Of a stretch of 64,000 nt of DNA, positions 1-9,563 are shown piece by piece; position 1 is the stretch's first letter, and each line of letters begins with the position of its first letter. This DNA comes from Flavobacterium hydrocarbonoxydans. GTDB lineage: Bacteria; Bacteroidota; Bacteroidia; Flavobacteriales; Flavobacteriaceae. The DNA is taken from NCBI RefSeq assembly GCF_009789235.1, contig NZ_WSTB01000003.1, positions 413,130 to 477,129 on the forward strand. Direction: 5' to 3'. A model generated the notes under the pieces. That model did not search any database. It saw only the letters and a program-made list of their open reading frames with translations, and was not told the origin of the DNA. A program made the translations under genes and the position numbers.

Positions 1-82
1 AAATGTGAGTTGTAAAAAGTGAAATGTAATTTGTGAAATGTGAAATACACCAAAAACATTTTACTTTTTACAACTCACATTT
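1..82. repeat. Inverted repeat / long hairpin at window start
   Basis: Bases 1-20 (AAATGTGAGTTGTAAAAAGT) are the exact reverse complement of bases 63-82, so the segment can fold into a 20-bp stem. The loop and the right flank (up to about 104) carry variants of the same AAATGTGAAA word. It lies directly after the stop of the minus-strand gene at 103 and may end its transcript, though a clean T-run is not obvious. It looks like a dispersed intergenic repeat. Confidence 0.7.
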
Positions 83-102
83 CACATTTTACATTTTACA
101 TT

Positions 103-1263
103 TCAGAAGCTTCCATCAGAACCACCTCCGCTAAAACCTCCTCCTCCAAATTCCATTGGAGAATTTTGTGGTTTTACTTCAGGTTTCATTCCGAAAGTGG
201 AAGCAACAATTAAAGCTTCGGCATTAATTGCATTCGAATTATTGATTCTATCAGGTTTAAAAGTTAATCCTGTTTCTTTGTACTTTAATTTTTGAATCGA
301 AAGATAAGCGACTGCAAATAAAGCCACTCCGCCCAAAGCCAAAGCTATTTCTATTGGCAAAACTGAATGATAAGTACGGATTGTAAAAATTGAAAAAGCG
401 ATTGCCAAAAAACTAATCCACAACATAATTCGATCATGGATTTTAATCGCCTGATATAAATAAACCAATGGAACAATTGCCGTGAAACTCCAAAAGAAAA
501 AGGCAAACGGTATATCTTCTCCCGGACGAATTTCATTATCTAAAAGCATTACAGAAAGCTCTCTTACCACCAGATAATTACAGGACAAGTAAAATAAAAT
601 CAGGCAGAAACTATTTATTAACAAAAGACCATTGTAATAATATTTTTCTTTTAAATCTTTAATTGCTTTTTTAGAAAAAAAGTAAAATCCTAGTGAAGTC
701 AACATGGCTACAAAAGGCAAAATTGTCTTTCCGATTTCTCCAAATTCGAATAAACCATAAAATAAAACTGCCGTAAAAGCGCAGCAAAAAATCAGCATCG
801 CTGGTGTATACAAGTATCTTCTGTACATTAAAAAAGAAATCAAGGCTACAAAAATAGCAATCACCAATTCGTATCCGTCTGAGGTTATACCAACTGCAAT
901 TCCGAAATTTAATATGGTTCCTACTATAAAAGCATCATCTAAACCGTGTTGGTAATATTTTTCTTTTGCTAAAAATTCAGCACCAGTAATTCCAATTATG
1001 GTAAAAATATAAAAGCATATTTTCCAGAAAACTTCACTGCCATCAATTCCTAATAATGAAATTGCACAACAAATCGAGGAATATAAAAAAACACCTAAAA
1101 AAAAGAATCCTATTTGTACCAGAATAGAATTTTGCTTAAAGTCTGGCAGTTCCTTTTTTATTGAATTGAATTGTTCTTTATTAATAAATCCAGCATTTAA
1201 CAATGAATTTGCTTCTTCAAGTAAAGCCAAATCCTCTAATAATTTCGTATCGTGTACCATCAT
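103..1263 (-). CDS. DUF2157-like multi-pass membrane protein with Gly-rich tail
   Basis: The product has 386 residues. A soluble N-terminus of about 50 residues is followed by roughly ten hydrophobic segments, then a C-terminal tail of glycine, serine and phenylalanine (GGGGFSGGGSDGSF). The N-terminal helix-turn-like segment (LLNAGFINKEQFNSIKKE) resembles that of the upstream neighbour and of DUF2157 proteins, whose function is unknown. The start overlaps the stop of the upstream gene by 4 bases, so the two are probably translationally coupled. Two adjacent ATG codons open the frame and either could be used. The gene is real; the family name is from memory and less certain. Confidence 0.75.
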   Translation of the reverse strand: MMVHDTKLLEDLALLEEANSLLNAGFINKEQFNSIKKELPDFKQNSILVQIGFFFLGVFLYSSICCAISLLGIDGSEVFWKICFYIFTIIGITGAEFLAKEKYYQHGLDDAFIVGTILNFGIAVGITSDGYELVIAIFVALISFLMYRRYLYTPAMLIFCCAFTAVLFYGLFEFGEIGKTILPFVAMLTSLGFYFFSKKAIKDLKEKYYYNGLLLINSFCLILFYLSCNYLVVRELSVMLLDNEIRPGEDIPFAFFFWSFTAIVPLVYLYQAIKIHDRIMLWISFLAIAFSIFTIRTYHSVLPIEIALALGGVALFAVAYLSIQKLKYKETGLTFKPDRINNSNAINAEALIVASTFGMKPEVKPQNSPMEFGGGGFSGGGSDGSF

Positions 1264-2252
1264 AATTTCTCTTTATTAAATTTTTTAATCAGTTTGATAA
1301 AAAGTACGATCGAACCAATAAAATAAGCTGGCAATATCAAAATAAACAATTCCCAAAAATCGAAGAATTCAATAAAATTTAAAAACTTAACCAATACAAT
1401 ATTCACACCAATATAGGCATAAATAATCATGAAAACATACAATGAAATTGATTTTAGTTCGTAACTGATTTTATAAAAATAAAAAGAAGACAACGCCAAA
1501 ACCGCAGCAAATATAACCCAGGTTAAATCATAAGAATCCAGCAAATTACTGATTGCCGCAATACTTATAATATGCAAAGCAAAAGTGAGATAGATAAAAT
1601 TGAAATGTGTTTTCAACGCTATTCTTGAACTATAAATTGTCCATAAAACAAGTAAACCTCCTAACGCAATGGCGGAATAACTTAAATTTTGGGTTGTATG
1701 AAAATCATTATTTACTAAATCCTGTGGCGTAACTGAAATCCCGATATAAGCTGCCAAACCCGTAATTGCAATACTTAATACGCTTCTGTTATCAAAATAA
1801 TAAGCAACAAAAAAACTAAAAATGGTGGGCACAAGTGTTGCCAAACCATAGTGTTCTCCAAAAGGTTTGTATTGAAATTGCAGGTAACCCATAAAAATAC
1901 AAGACAAAATACTCCCCGCCAAAACCAAATATTCGATAACAGGATTTTCAAAAATAGTTTCGTTTTTTTGAAAACCTTTTGAATGTTTAAAACAATAGAA
2001 AAAACAAACTACAATAGCAATCAGCAATATCGAAAGAATGGCGATATGCCCAATAGTATCGATATTTTGATAAATTAAAATTCCGATTCCGGACGTAAAC
2101 ATCAAAACAGACAGATAGAGAAATAATTTCAGTTCGGCATTTAACGAAAAGATATTCAGACTGCGGTAGGCTTTAATTTCATTGAACTGATTTTCAGTTA
2201 TAAAATTTCTCTCCAGAAGCGATTTTACAGATTCTTCGTCAAATTTATTCAT
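1260..2252 (-). CDS. DUF2157-like multi-pass membrane protein
   Basis: The product has 330 residues. A short cytoplasmic N-terminus (LLERNFITENQFNEIKAY), typical of DUF2157 proteins, precedes about ten transmembrane segments. It is the first gene of a two-gene unit with the membrane protein at 103-1263; the 4-base overlap suggests coupled translation. The shared N-terminal motif implies the pair arose by duplication and may form one complex. No catalytic motif is visible, and the function is unknown. Confidence 0.75.
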   Translation of the reverse strand: MNKFDEESVKSLLERNFITENQFNEIKAYRSLNIFSLNAELKLFLYLSVLMFTSGIGILIYQNIDTIGHIAILSILLIAIVVCFFYCFKHSKGFQKNETIFENPVIEYLVLAGSILSCIFMGYLQFQYKPFGEHYGLATLVPTIFSFFVAYYFDNRSVLSIAITGLAAYIGISVTPQDLVNNDFHTTQNLSYSAIALGGLLVLWTIYSSRIALKTHFNFIYLTFALHIISIAAISNLLDSYDLTWVIFAAVLALSSFYFYKISYELKSISLYVFMIIYAYIGVNIVLVKFLNFIEFFDFWELFILILPAYFIGSIVLFIKLIKKFNKEKL

Positions 2253-2362
2253 AGTCGATTTTAAAAGTTATATTCCAAAAATAGTGTTTTTGAAGTACAA
2301 ATCTTATTATTTGTAAGCTATTTGTTGTTTTAAATTTTTAATACAAAATGAATAAAAAAATA

Positions 2363-2462
2363 GCCCACAGATGGAACTGATTGAAGCGATAAAAACAGAT
2401 TTTTATAGGTCTTTCTATAATATAATCCGCGTTAATCAGTTAAATCAGTTTCACCTGTGGGC
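2363..2462. repeat. Intergenic inverted repeat
   Basis: The 20-base ends (2363-2382 and 2443-2462) are inverted copies with two mismatches, starting GCCCACAG and ending CTGTGGGC. It lies between the 3' end of the efflux operon and the DUF2157 pair. The interior (ATCCGCGTTAATCAGTTAAATC) matches the style of repeats elsewhere in the window. It could act as a terminator or mRNA-end stabiliser for the efflux transcript. An open frame across it on the plus strand is not a gene. Confidence 0.7.
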
Positions 2463-2492
2463 CATTCTCAATGACGGTATAAGAAACGAATA

Positions 2493-3899
2493 TTATTTCC
2501 AACCGCCACCTAAAGCGCGGTATAAATCGACAAGTGCCTGCAATTTTTGCAATTCATCATTTATCCCACTCAATTGTGCTGAAAGCAAATTTTGCTGCGA
2601 TGTCAATACATCTGTATAATTGGTCGCTGAGCTGTACTCCAGAAGCTGTTGTGTAAAATCGACTGCTTTTTCCAGAGCTGCAATTTGTTTTGCTCTCGAA
2701 TCTTCTTTTTCGACTGCCATCTGAAATGAGTACAAAGAATTCGAAACTTCTTGTCCTGCGACCAAAAGAGTTTGCTGAAAATTATTCATAGCCTGCAATT
2801 GTTGGGATTGCGCCGTTGTAAGTCTTGCTTTATTCAGTCCCTGATTAAAAATTGGCTGTGTCAATCCGCCTATAATCGAATAAAAAACAGAATTCACGAA
2901 AAAATCTTTCAATTCAAGGTTCGAAAAACCAGTACTTGCCGTCAATGTCAGACTTGGATAGAAATAGGTTTTGGCCATATTTGTCGTTTCGAAAGCAGTT
3001 CTGAAATTAAATTCCGCCTGACGAACATCCGGACGATTGTTCAACAATTGAGAAGGTACTCCTAAAGCAATATTTTCTGGAATATTCTGATCGCCTAATT
3101 TTCCTCTTTCAATTGGTCCTGGAGCCTGTCCCATCAGAATATTTAAGACATTTTCGGTTTCACGGATACTTCTTTTCAAATCCGGAATCAAGACTTCGGC
3201 TGCATGCTGGTTGGCTTCACTTTGCACAACAGCTGCTCCCGTTACTACGGCACCTTCTTTTAGCAACTTTATCGTTTCTACGTTTTTGATACGGCTTGCT
3301 AAGGTTGCTTCGGTAATTTCTAATTGTTTATCAAAAGATAGCAATTGAAAATAATTATTTGCAATATCAGCAATAAGTTGTGTCTGAATGGCTTGTTTGG
3401 CCGCATCTGTTGCAAGATAACTGGCCAAAGCAGCTCTCTTTGAACTGCTTAATTTTCCCCAAACATCAATTTCCCAGGAGCTGCTTAAACCTAATTTATA
3501 AGTAGTTGTAAGCGTATTGATATTGATTCCGGCAGGAAAATTAAGTCCCGCTTCTGATTGCTTATTATGTGTAGCATTGGCGTCAATATTCAGTGTTGGA
3601 TAATACGCCAATTTCTTTTGTTGTAAAGTCGCACGAGCCTGAACAATGTTTTCAATAGCATTTTTCAGATTTAAATTCTGATCAAGTCCTTTTTGTACTA
3701 ATGCATTCAATTTATCATCCTTAAAAACACTCTGCCAGGGCATAGTGGCGATCGTAGTAGAATCGGCGGAAGCCTGATCTCTGTATAATTTATCTGTCGA
3801 AATTGTGTCAGGGCGCTCGTACTTTTTGGTCACGGAGCACGCACTAAGGAATGCTGCCGTTATGAGTACGAGAATATATTTATTTGAACTTTGAGTCAT
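2493..3899 (-). CDS. RND efflux outer-membrane factor (TolC/OprM, NodT family lipoprotein)
   Basis: This 468-residue outer-membrane channel is the exit duct of the tripartite pump. A signal peptide ends in the lipobox LSAC, so the mature protein is probably lipidated. The two repeated outer-membrane efflux domains follow: long helical stretches with ANxxQ-like heptads, and NRPDVRQAEFNFR, a hallmark of the NodT subfamily. It is the last gene of the efflux operon, 19 bases after the pump gene. The length is normal for OprM-type proteins and nothing appears broken. Substrates cannot be read from the sequence. Confidence 0.93.
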   Translation of the reverse strand: MTQSSNKYILVLITAAFLSACSVTKKYERPDTISTDKLYRDQASADSTTIATMPWQSVFKDDKLNALVQKGLDQNLNLKNAIENIVQARATLQQKKLAYYPTLNIDANATHNKQSEAGLNFPAGININTLTTTYKLGLSSSWEIDVWGKLSSSKRAALASYLATDAAKQAIQTQLIADIANNYFQLLSFDKQLEITEATLASRIKNVETIKLLKEGAVVTGAAVVQSEANQHAAEVLIPDLKRSIRETENVLNILMGQAPGPIERGKLGDQNIPENIALGVPSQLLNNRPDVRQAEFNFRTAFETTNMAKTYFYPSLTLTASTGFSNLELKDFFVNSVFYSIIGGLTQPIFNQGLNKARLTTAQSQQLQAMNNFQQTLLVAGQEVSNSLYSFQMAVEKEDSRAKQIAALEKAVDFTQQLLEYSSATNYTDVLTSQQNLLSAQLSGINDELQKLQALVDLYRALGGGWK

Positions 3900-3918
3900 T
3901 TTCTTCTAAATTAAATTA

Positions 3919-6900
3919 CTACTCCTTATGAGCTTCTATTTGTGGCACTTCGTCCTCATCTTCATCATAACCGTCTTTAGCCGGCCCACTTACTTTTTCC
4001 TGTAATGTTTGGAAAATGATAAACAATACCGGAATAACAAATACTCCTAATATGGTTCCGATTAACATTCCGCCAACCGCTCCGGTACCGATAGATTTAT
4101 TACCCACCGCTCCAGCTCCTGAAGCAAACATCAAAGGAACAAGTCCTAAAATAAAGGCAAAAGACGTCATTAAAATTGGTCGTAAACGTGCCACAGCTCC
4201 TTCGACAGCTGATTGTACAATTGGCATTCCTTTTCGTCTTCGGTCTAAAGCAAATTCAACAATCAAAATACCGTTCTTGGCCAGTAATCCAATCAACATG
4301 ATTAAGGAAATCTGCAGATAAATATTACTATTCAATTTAAAAATAATCGAAAATAAATACGCCCCAGCCAATCCAAACGGAATTGAAAATAATACTGCAA
4401 AAGGCAAAATATAACTTTCGTATTGCGCACTTAACAAGAAATAAACAAACACCAGACACAAGATGAAAATAAAAATAGTTTCGCTTCCTGAAGCTAATTC
4501 TTCACGTGTTAATCCTGAAAATTCATAACCGTAACCTGCAGGAAGATTTTCTGCTGCTACTTCCTGAATTGCTTTTATCGCATCTCCAGAACTATACCCT
4601 GCATTTGGTGCTCCTGTGATTGAAATAGAAGTAAAAAGATTGAATCTCGAAATAGACTCTGGCCCGAAAACTCTGGTCATTTTTACAAATTCCGTTATTG
4701 GCGCCATATTTCCGGCACTATTTCGAACAAAAATTTTATTCAAACCTTCCGTATTCGTTCTGAATTCTGGTGAAGCCTGAATCATAACACGATATTGTTT
4801 CCCAAATTTATTGAAATTCGAAGCGTACAATCCTCCGTAATACCCTTGCATGGTTGACAAAATCGTGTTTACCGGAACTCCTGCATCTTTTGCTTTTGCC
4901 AGATTAATATCCATCATATATTGAGGGAAACCTGGATTAAAAGGTGTTGTTGCATATTGAATTTCAGGACGTTTTGACAATTTCTCCAGAAAATCAGTAT
5001 TGACCTTAAAGAATTCTGCGGTCGTGTGACCTCCTTTGTCCTGTAATTGAAATTCGAATCCTCCACTTTGTCCAAAACCCTGAATCGTTGGCGGAGAAAT
5101 AAAGAAAATATTGGCTTCTCGAATACCGCTTGTTTTGGCAAAAAGCTGACCAATTACTTCATTAACATTTAGTTCACGTTCATCCCAAGGCAACAATTTT
5201 ACAATAACCATACTGTAAGCACTTCCCGCTCCTGCCGTAAAGTTTTGCCCCACAATACGAAGCGTATTTTTAACACCCGGAATCGTTTTGGCAATACTAT
5301 CTACTTTCTTGGCAATAATATCAGAACGCTCCATAGATGCCGATGGCGGCAAACTAATATTAGCGAAAACAGTTCCCTGATCTTCCGCAGGAACGAAAGC
5401 GGAAGGCGTGGTTTTCATCATGTAAAATAAAGCTCCTCCAGCGATGATAATAGATGCTAAAACTATCCATTTTTTAACCGAAAGAAACTGAACGGATCTT
5501 TTATATTTATTCGTAACATTATCAAAAGCAACGTTAAACGAAGTATAAAATCTCTGAATAAAACTTTTATGTTTATGATCGTCAGCATGTGGTTTTAAAA
5601 GCAAAGCACATAATGCAGGACTCAAAGTCAAGGCATTAATTGCCGAAAGGATAATCGCAACCGCCAACGTGATACCAAATTGTTTATAGAAAACCCCAGT
5701 AGAACCCGTAATAAAAGTAACCGGAATAAATACGGCCGCCATTACAAGTGTAATCGAAATAATCGCTCCCGAAATTTCATCCATGGCATCAATCGTAGCT
5801 TTTTTAGACGATTTGTAACCATGATCGAGTTTGGCATGCACTGCCTCGACAACGACAATCGCATCATCGACGACAATTCCAATGGCAAGAACCATCGCAA
5901 AAAGTGTTAGTAAGTTAATCGTAAATCCGAATAAATTCAGGAAGAAAAACGTTCCTACAATAGCCACCGGAACCGCAATTGCCGGAATTAATGTCGATCT
6001 AAAATCCTGAAGAAAGATAAATACAACAATAAAAACCAATATAAAAGCTTCAATCAAAGTATGAATTACTTTCTCGATAGAAGCATCCAGATTTTCATTA
6101 ACATCAACCAGAATAGTATATTTTACTCCTTTTGGGAAGTTTTTGGCCGCTTCTTCAATTAAGGCTTTCGAATTATTAATTACATCGCGGGCGTTTGATC
6201 CCGGAGTTTGACTAATCGCCATTGCCGCAGATTCTACACCATTTGTTTTAATGGTTGAAGCATAACTTAATGATCCTAATTCTACTTTGGCAATATCTTT
6301 TAATCGTAACATTTGTCCGTTACCGACCGATTTTATTACAATATTTTCAAATTCCTGAGCGCTTGTTAAACGTCCTTTGTATTTGATTACATATTGAAAA
6401 GCCTGATCGCCATTCTCACCAAATTTACCTGGTGCGGCTTCGATATTTTGTTCTGCCAAAGCAGCCGAAATATCACTCGGAATCAATTTATACTGCTGCA
6501 TGATATCTGGTTTTAGCCAGATTCTCATCGAGTAATCTTTTGCTCCAAAAACCGTAACATCTCCTACCCCAACAACACGCTGGATTTGTGGAACAAGATT
6601 GATTTTTGCATAATTTTGAAGAAAAGTCTGGTCGTATGCCTTGTCTTCACTATATAAAGAGAAAATCAGCAAGTTACTACTCTGACTTTTGGTTACTGTT
6701 ACCCCCGCCTGTGTTACCTCTACAGGCAATAAACTGGTGGCTCTGGAAACCCTGTTTTGAACATTTACCGCTGCTAAATCAGGATTTGTTCCTACTTTAA
6801 AGAATATTTTTATAGAAGCATTTCCATCATTAGTTGCTGTAGAAGTCATGTAGGTCATGTTTTCTACACCATTAATTTGCTCTTCAAGCGGAATTACGAT

Positions 6901-7080
6901 ACTTTTAAGTACTACATCTGCGTTGGCTCCAGTATAACTAGCTGAAACGTTTACGGTTGGAGGCGCAATATCTGGGTATTGGGAAATTGGTAGCTCAACC
7001 AAACCTAAGACACCCAAAATCACGATAATAACCGAAATTACTGTCGAAAGTACAGGTCTTTGTATGAATTTTTTAAACAT
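3919..7080 (-). CDS. RND multidrug efflux pump, AcrB/HAE1 type
   Basis: This 1053-residue inner-membrane proton/drug antiporter is full length for the AcrB family. It opens with MFKKFIQRPVLSTVISV, the usual first helix. TM4 carries the paired aspartates of the proton relay (GIVVDDAIVVVEAV, about residues 405-406), and the partner lysine is in AKNGILIVEFA near the C-terminus. Large periplasmic loops follow TM1 and TM7. The gene is 9 bases after the adaptor gene. The acidic C-terminal tail (DEDEDEVPQ) is short. The HAE1 subfamily usually exports hydrophobic or amphiphilic compounds, but the actual substrates are unknown. Confidence 0.96.
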   Translation of the reverse strand: MFKKFIQRPVLSTVISVIIVILGVLGLVELPISQYPDIAPPTVNVSASYTGANADVVLKSIVIPLEEQINGVENMTYMTSTATNDGNASIKIFFKVGTNPDLAAVNVQNRVSRATSLLPVEVTQAGVTVTKSQSSNLLIFSLYSEDKAYDQTFLQNYAKINLVPQIQRVVGVGDVTVFGAKDYSMRIWLKPDIMQQYKLIPSDISAALAEQNIEAAPGKFGENGDQAFQYVIKYKGRLTSAQEFENIVIKSVGNGQMLRLKDIAKVELGSLSYASTIKTNGVESAAMAISQTPGSNARDVINNSKALIEEAAKNFPKGVKYTILVDVNENLDASIEKVIHTLIEAFILVFIVVFIFLQDFRSTLIPAIAVPVAIVGTFFFLNLFGFTINLLTLFAMVLAIGIVVDDAIVVVEAVHAKLDHGYKSSKKATIDAMDEISGAIISITLVMAAVFIPVTFITGSTGVFYKQFGITLAVAIILSAINALTLSPALCALLLKPHADDHKHKSFIQRFYTSFNVAFDNVTNKYKRSVQFLSVKKWIVLASIIIAGGALFYMMKTTPSAFVPAEDQGTVFANISLPPSASMERSDIIAKKVDSIAKTIPGVKNTLRIVGQNFTAGAGSAYSMVIVKLLPWDERELNVNEVIGQLFAKTSGIREANIFFISPPTIQGFGQSGGFEFQLQDKGGHTTAEFFKVNTDFLEKLSKRPEIQYATTPFNPGFPQYMMDINLAKAKDAGVPVNTILSTMQGYYGGLYASNFNKFGKQYRVMIQASPEFRTNTEGLNKIFVRNSAGNMAPITEFVKMTRVFGPESISRFNLFTSISITGAPNAGYSSGDAIKAIQEVAAENLPAGYGYEFSGLTREELASGSETIFIFILCLVFVYFLLSAQYESYILPFAVLFSIPFGLAGAYLFSIIFKLNSNIYLQISLIMLIGLLAKNGILIVEFALDRRRKGMPIVQSAVEGAVARLRPILMTSFAFILGLVPLMFASGAGAVGNKSIGTGAVGGMLIGTILGVFVIPVLFIIFQTLQEKVSGPAKDGYDEDEDEVPQIEAHKE

Positions 7081-7089
7081 GTTTTTTTC

Positions 7090-8247
7090 TTATTTTAAGT
7101 CAGCATAAACGGTTTCCTGGCTCTGATTCTGAGTTTTAATTTCGCTTCCGTCTTTTAAAGAAGCTACTCCTTCTAATACAATTTGGTCGCCTGCTTTTAA
7201 ACCTTCCGTGACAACGTAATAATTTCCTGCGGTACTTTCCATTTTAGTGATACTCACATTTTTTGTCTTACCGTCTTTTCCAACAGTAACCGCAAAAATC
7301 TTATCCTGAAGTTCGAATGTTGCGCTTTGAGGAACTATAATAGCGTCTTTTACCGCATTTGGAATTCGAACAGTGGTACTGCTTCCGCTTCTGATAATTC
7401 CTCTTGGATTAGGAAAACGAGCCCTAATATTTACCGATCCTGTTTCGGTATTAATCAATCCGTTTACGGTTTCGATACGCCCTTTTTCAGGATACTCAGA
7501 ACCATCCGATAACAATAAAGAAACTGCTGGAATTTGCTTGATTTTCTGAGCTAAAGTACCTGCCGAACCAGTGCTTTGAAAATTTAAAAGCATCTTTTCG
7601 TTAACAGCAAAATAAGCATAGACATTTCCGATACTTGAAACCGTAGTTAAAGGTTCTGCTGTGTTAGAACTTACTAAACTTCCTAATCGAAACGGAATCG
7701 ACCCCACAACTCCATTCACAGGACTTGTAACGGTAGTATAACCTAAATTAGTTTTAGCATTCACCAAAGCTGCATTTGCCTGCGCTAACGTAGCCAAAGC
7801 CGATTCATAAGAATATTGCGCCGATTCTAAATCGTATTTGCTAATAATTTCTTTTTCGACCAATGGTTTTACTTTGTTAACAGCTAATTTTGCCGAGCTT
7901 ACAGCAGCCTGAGCGCTTTTTATGCTGGCAGCTGCTGTACGAACTTGCTGCTCATATTCTGGCGCACTAATTTTAAAAAGAGGCTGTCCTACTTTTACAA
8001 CGGCACCTTCGTCAACAAAAATTTTATCAATATAACCTTCTACCCTCGGTCGGATTTCTATATTTTCCTGTCCCTGAATACTGGCTGGAAAATCGGTATT
8101 TAAAGTCGCCGACTTTAGCTCTAAAGTCAGTGTTTTATACTCTTTTACGGGTGGTGCACCTCCGGCCTGAGCCGATTTATCATTTTTACCGCACGATGCG
8201 ATGAGTAGTGATGCAGCCAGAATACTTAAAAAGGATTGTTTATTCAT
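7090..8247 (-). CDS. RND efflux periplasmic adaptor (AcrA/MexA family lipoprotein)
   Basis: This 385-residue adaptor bridges pump and outer-membrane channel. A signal peptide with lipobox (LLIASCGK) is followed by a lipoyl/barrel-sandwich segment (RPRVEGYIDKIFVDEGAVVKVGQ, written here as its ends RPRVEGY and VGQ), a helical hairpin and beta-barrel domains. It is the first gene of the operon, and the pump starts 9 bases later. The 263-base divergent region to the LytS-like kinase at 8511 presumably holds both promoters; the only candidate seen is a TAnnTTTG-like box at 8473-8480 (minus) without a well-spaced upstream element. Confidence 0.94.
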   Translation of the reverse strand: MNKQSFLSILAASLLIASCGKNDKSAQAGGAPPVKEYKTLTLELKSATLNTDFPASIQGQENIEIRPRVEGYIDKIFVDEGAVVKVGQPLFKISAPEYEQQVRTAAASIKSAQAAVSSAKLAVNKVKPLVEKEIISKYDLESAQYSYESALATLAQANAALVNAKTNLGYTTVTSPVNGVVGSIPFRLGSLVSSNTAEPLTTVSSIGNVYAYFAVNEKMLLNFQSTGSAGTLAQKIKQIPAVSLLLSDGSEYPEKGRIETVNGLINTETGSVNIRARFPNPRGIIRSGSSTTVRIPNAVKDAIIVPQSATFELQDKIFAVTVGKDGKTKNVSITKMESTAGNYYVVTEGLKAGDQIVLEGVASLKDGSEIKTQNQSQETVYADLK

Positions 8248-8510
8248 AAGATCAAATGTGAGATTATCTAATTATAAGTGTGCAAAAGAACTAAAATGTA
8301 GCTTACCAAAAAGATGCGATAGACGTAACGTGTAAAAGAATCGACAAAGCTACGTTTACAGCCGATTGAGTAGTAGGATTTGAGAATAGGGATTCTAAAA
8401 CTTTTTTATCGACTCTCAAATGGTTTTCAGGGGATGTGATTCCATTTTGGGCGATTGATTTTAAAACCTATTCAAATATAATGTAATATTGTCAAAAATT
8501 AATACTTATA

Positions 8511-9563
8511 ATGACAACAAATTTCTTTAAACCATACATGTTCACAGGATTACACATCCTTGCCTGGTTATTATTAGGATTTATAATGTTGTTTTATATT
8601 CCGATAACCTGGAATGTAATTTTGCCATCTGTCTTTTGGTTATGGCAGATTATTGTATTAGTATTACTAATTATTATTTTTTATTCTAATGCTAAAATCA
8701 TAGTGCCAAAGACCATTATAAAAGATGAACTTTCTCCTTTTTTATTTTGGGCTTTTCTCACGATTTTTGCGATGCAGCTTATAGCCTATTTTTATACGTC
8801 GCAAACCGATCTTCATACCAAAGTCAGATTAGTACTCGGATTTAAAAAATATAGAAATCCTTATTTTGACAATTATGTTTTAATGTTAACTTTATTGGTA
8901 TTAGGCATTAGTACGAGTTGGGCTATGTTGCATCATTGGCAAAAAGCAGCACAACACAAACAAAAACTAGAACAGGATAAGACAATGGCGGAATTAGCCA
9001 TGCTGAAGGCACAAATTAACCCGCACTTTTTCTTCAATTCGCTAAATAGTATTTATTCGCTTACCTATACTAATATCGAGGATTCCCGTGGAGCACTGCA
9101 TACTTTAAGCCGGATGATGCGCTATCTGCTTTACAGTACCGAAGGCGAGCGAACAACTGTTTTGAAAGAAGTTGAATTCATGAAGGATTTTATCGCTTTG
9201 ATGAAACTTCGTGCCAACAGCAAACTGACCATTACAACAGATATTCCAGAAAAATTAAACGATTATCCAATTGTTCCGATGTTGTTATTACCTTTAGTAG
9301 AAAATGCTTTTAAACATGGCGTAAATGCTACCGATAAAAGTGAAATACATATTAAACTGAGACAAGAGGAAACCAATCTTGAATTTGAGGTTGAAAATAC
9401 TTTTTTCGAAAAAACCAATACAACTCCAAACGAAGGAGGAATTGGACTAACGAATACCAAACGCAGATTGCATTTGATTTACCCGAATAAACACATTATG
9501 ACTTCGGGGATTGCTCCAAATGGAAATTACATCGTAAATCTGAAAATAACTTTAGAACAATGA
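8511..9563 (+). CDS. LytS-type sensor histidine kinase
   Basis: The product has 350 residues. Four transmembrane helices fill about residues 10-145, with almost no extracytoplasmic sensor domain. Then comes a His_kinase domain with the phosphoacceptor region AQINPHFFFNSLNSIYSL and the N-box LLLPLVENAFKHGV, followed by a short ATPase G-box (EGGIGLTNTKRRL). This is the LytS/YehU layout common in Bacteroidota. The stop overlaps the start of the LytTR regulator at 9560 by 4 bases. Being divergent from the efflux operon, the pair may control it, but this is only inferred from position. Confidence 0.93.
   Translation: MTTNFFKPYMFTGLHILAWLLLGFIMLFYIPITWNVILPSVFWLWQIIVLVLLIIIFYSNAKIIVPKTIIKDELSPFLFWAFLTIFAMQLIAYFYTSQTDLHTKVRLVLGFKKYRNPYFDNYVLMLTLLVLGISTSWAMLHHWQKAAQHKQKLEQDKTMAELAMLKAQINPHFFFNSLNSIYSLTYTNIEDSRGALHTLSRMMRYLLYSTEGERTTVLKEVEFMKDFIALMKLRANSKLTITTDIPEKLNDYPIVPMLLLPLVENAFKHGVNATDKSEIHIKLRQEETNLEFEVENTFFEKTNTTPNEGGIGLTNTKRRLHLIYPNKHIMTSGIAPNGNYIVNLKITLEQ

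Noticed and set aside
2371..2619. 82-codon open frame on the plus strand
   Set aside because: It covers the intergenic inverted repeat and the antisense of the outer-membrane factor gene.
8248..8510. Riboswitch or small RNA in the efflux/LytS divergent region
   Set aside because: No convincing stem set or terminator was seen; only a weak TAnnTTTG box at 8473-8480.
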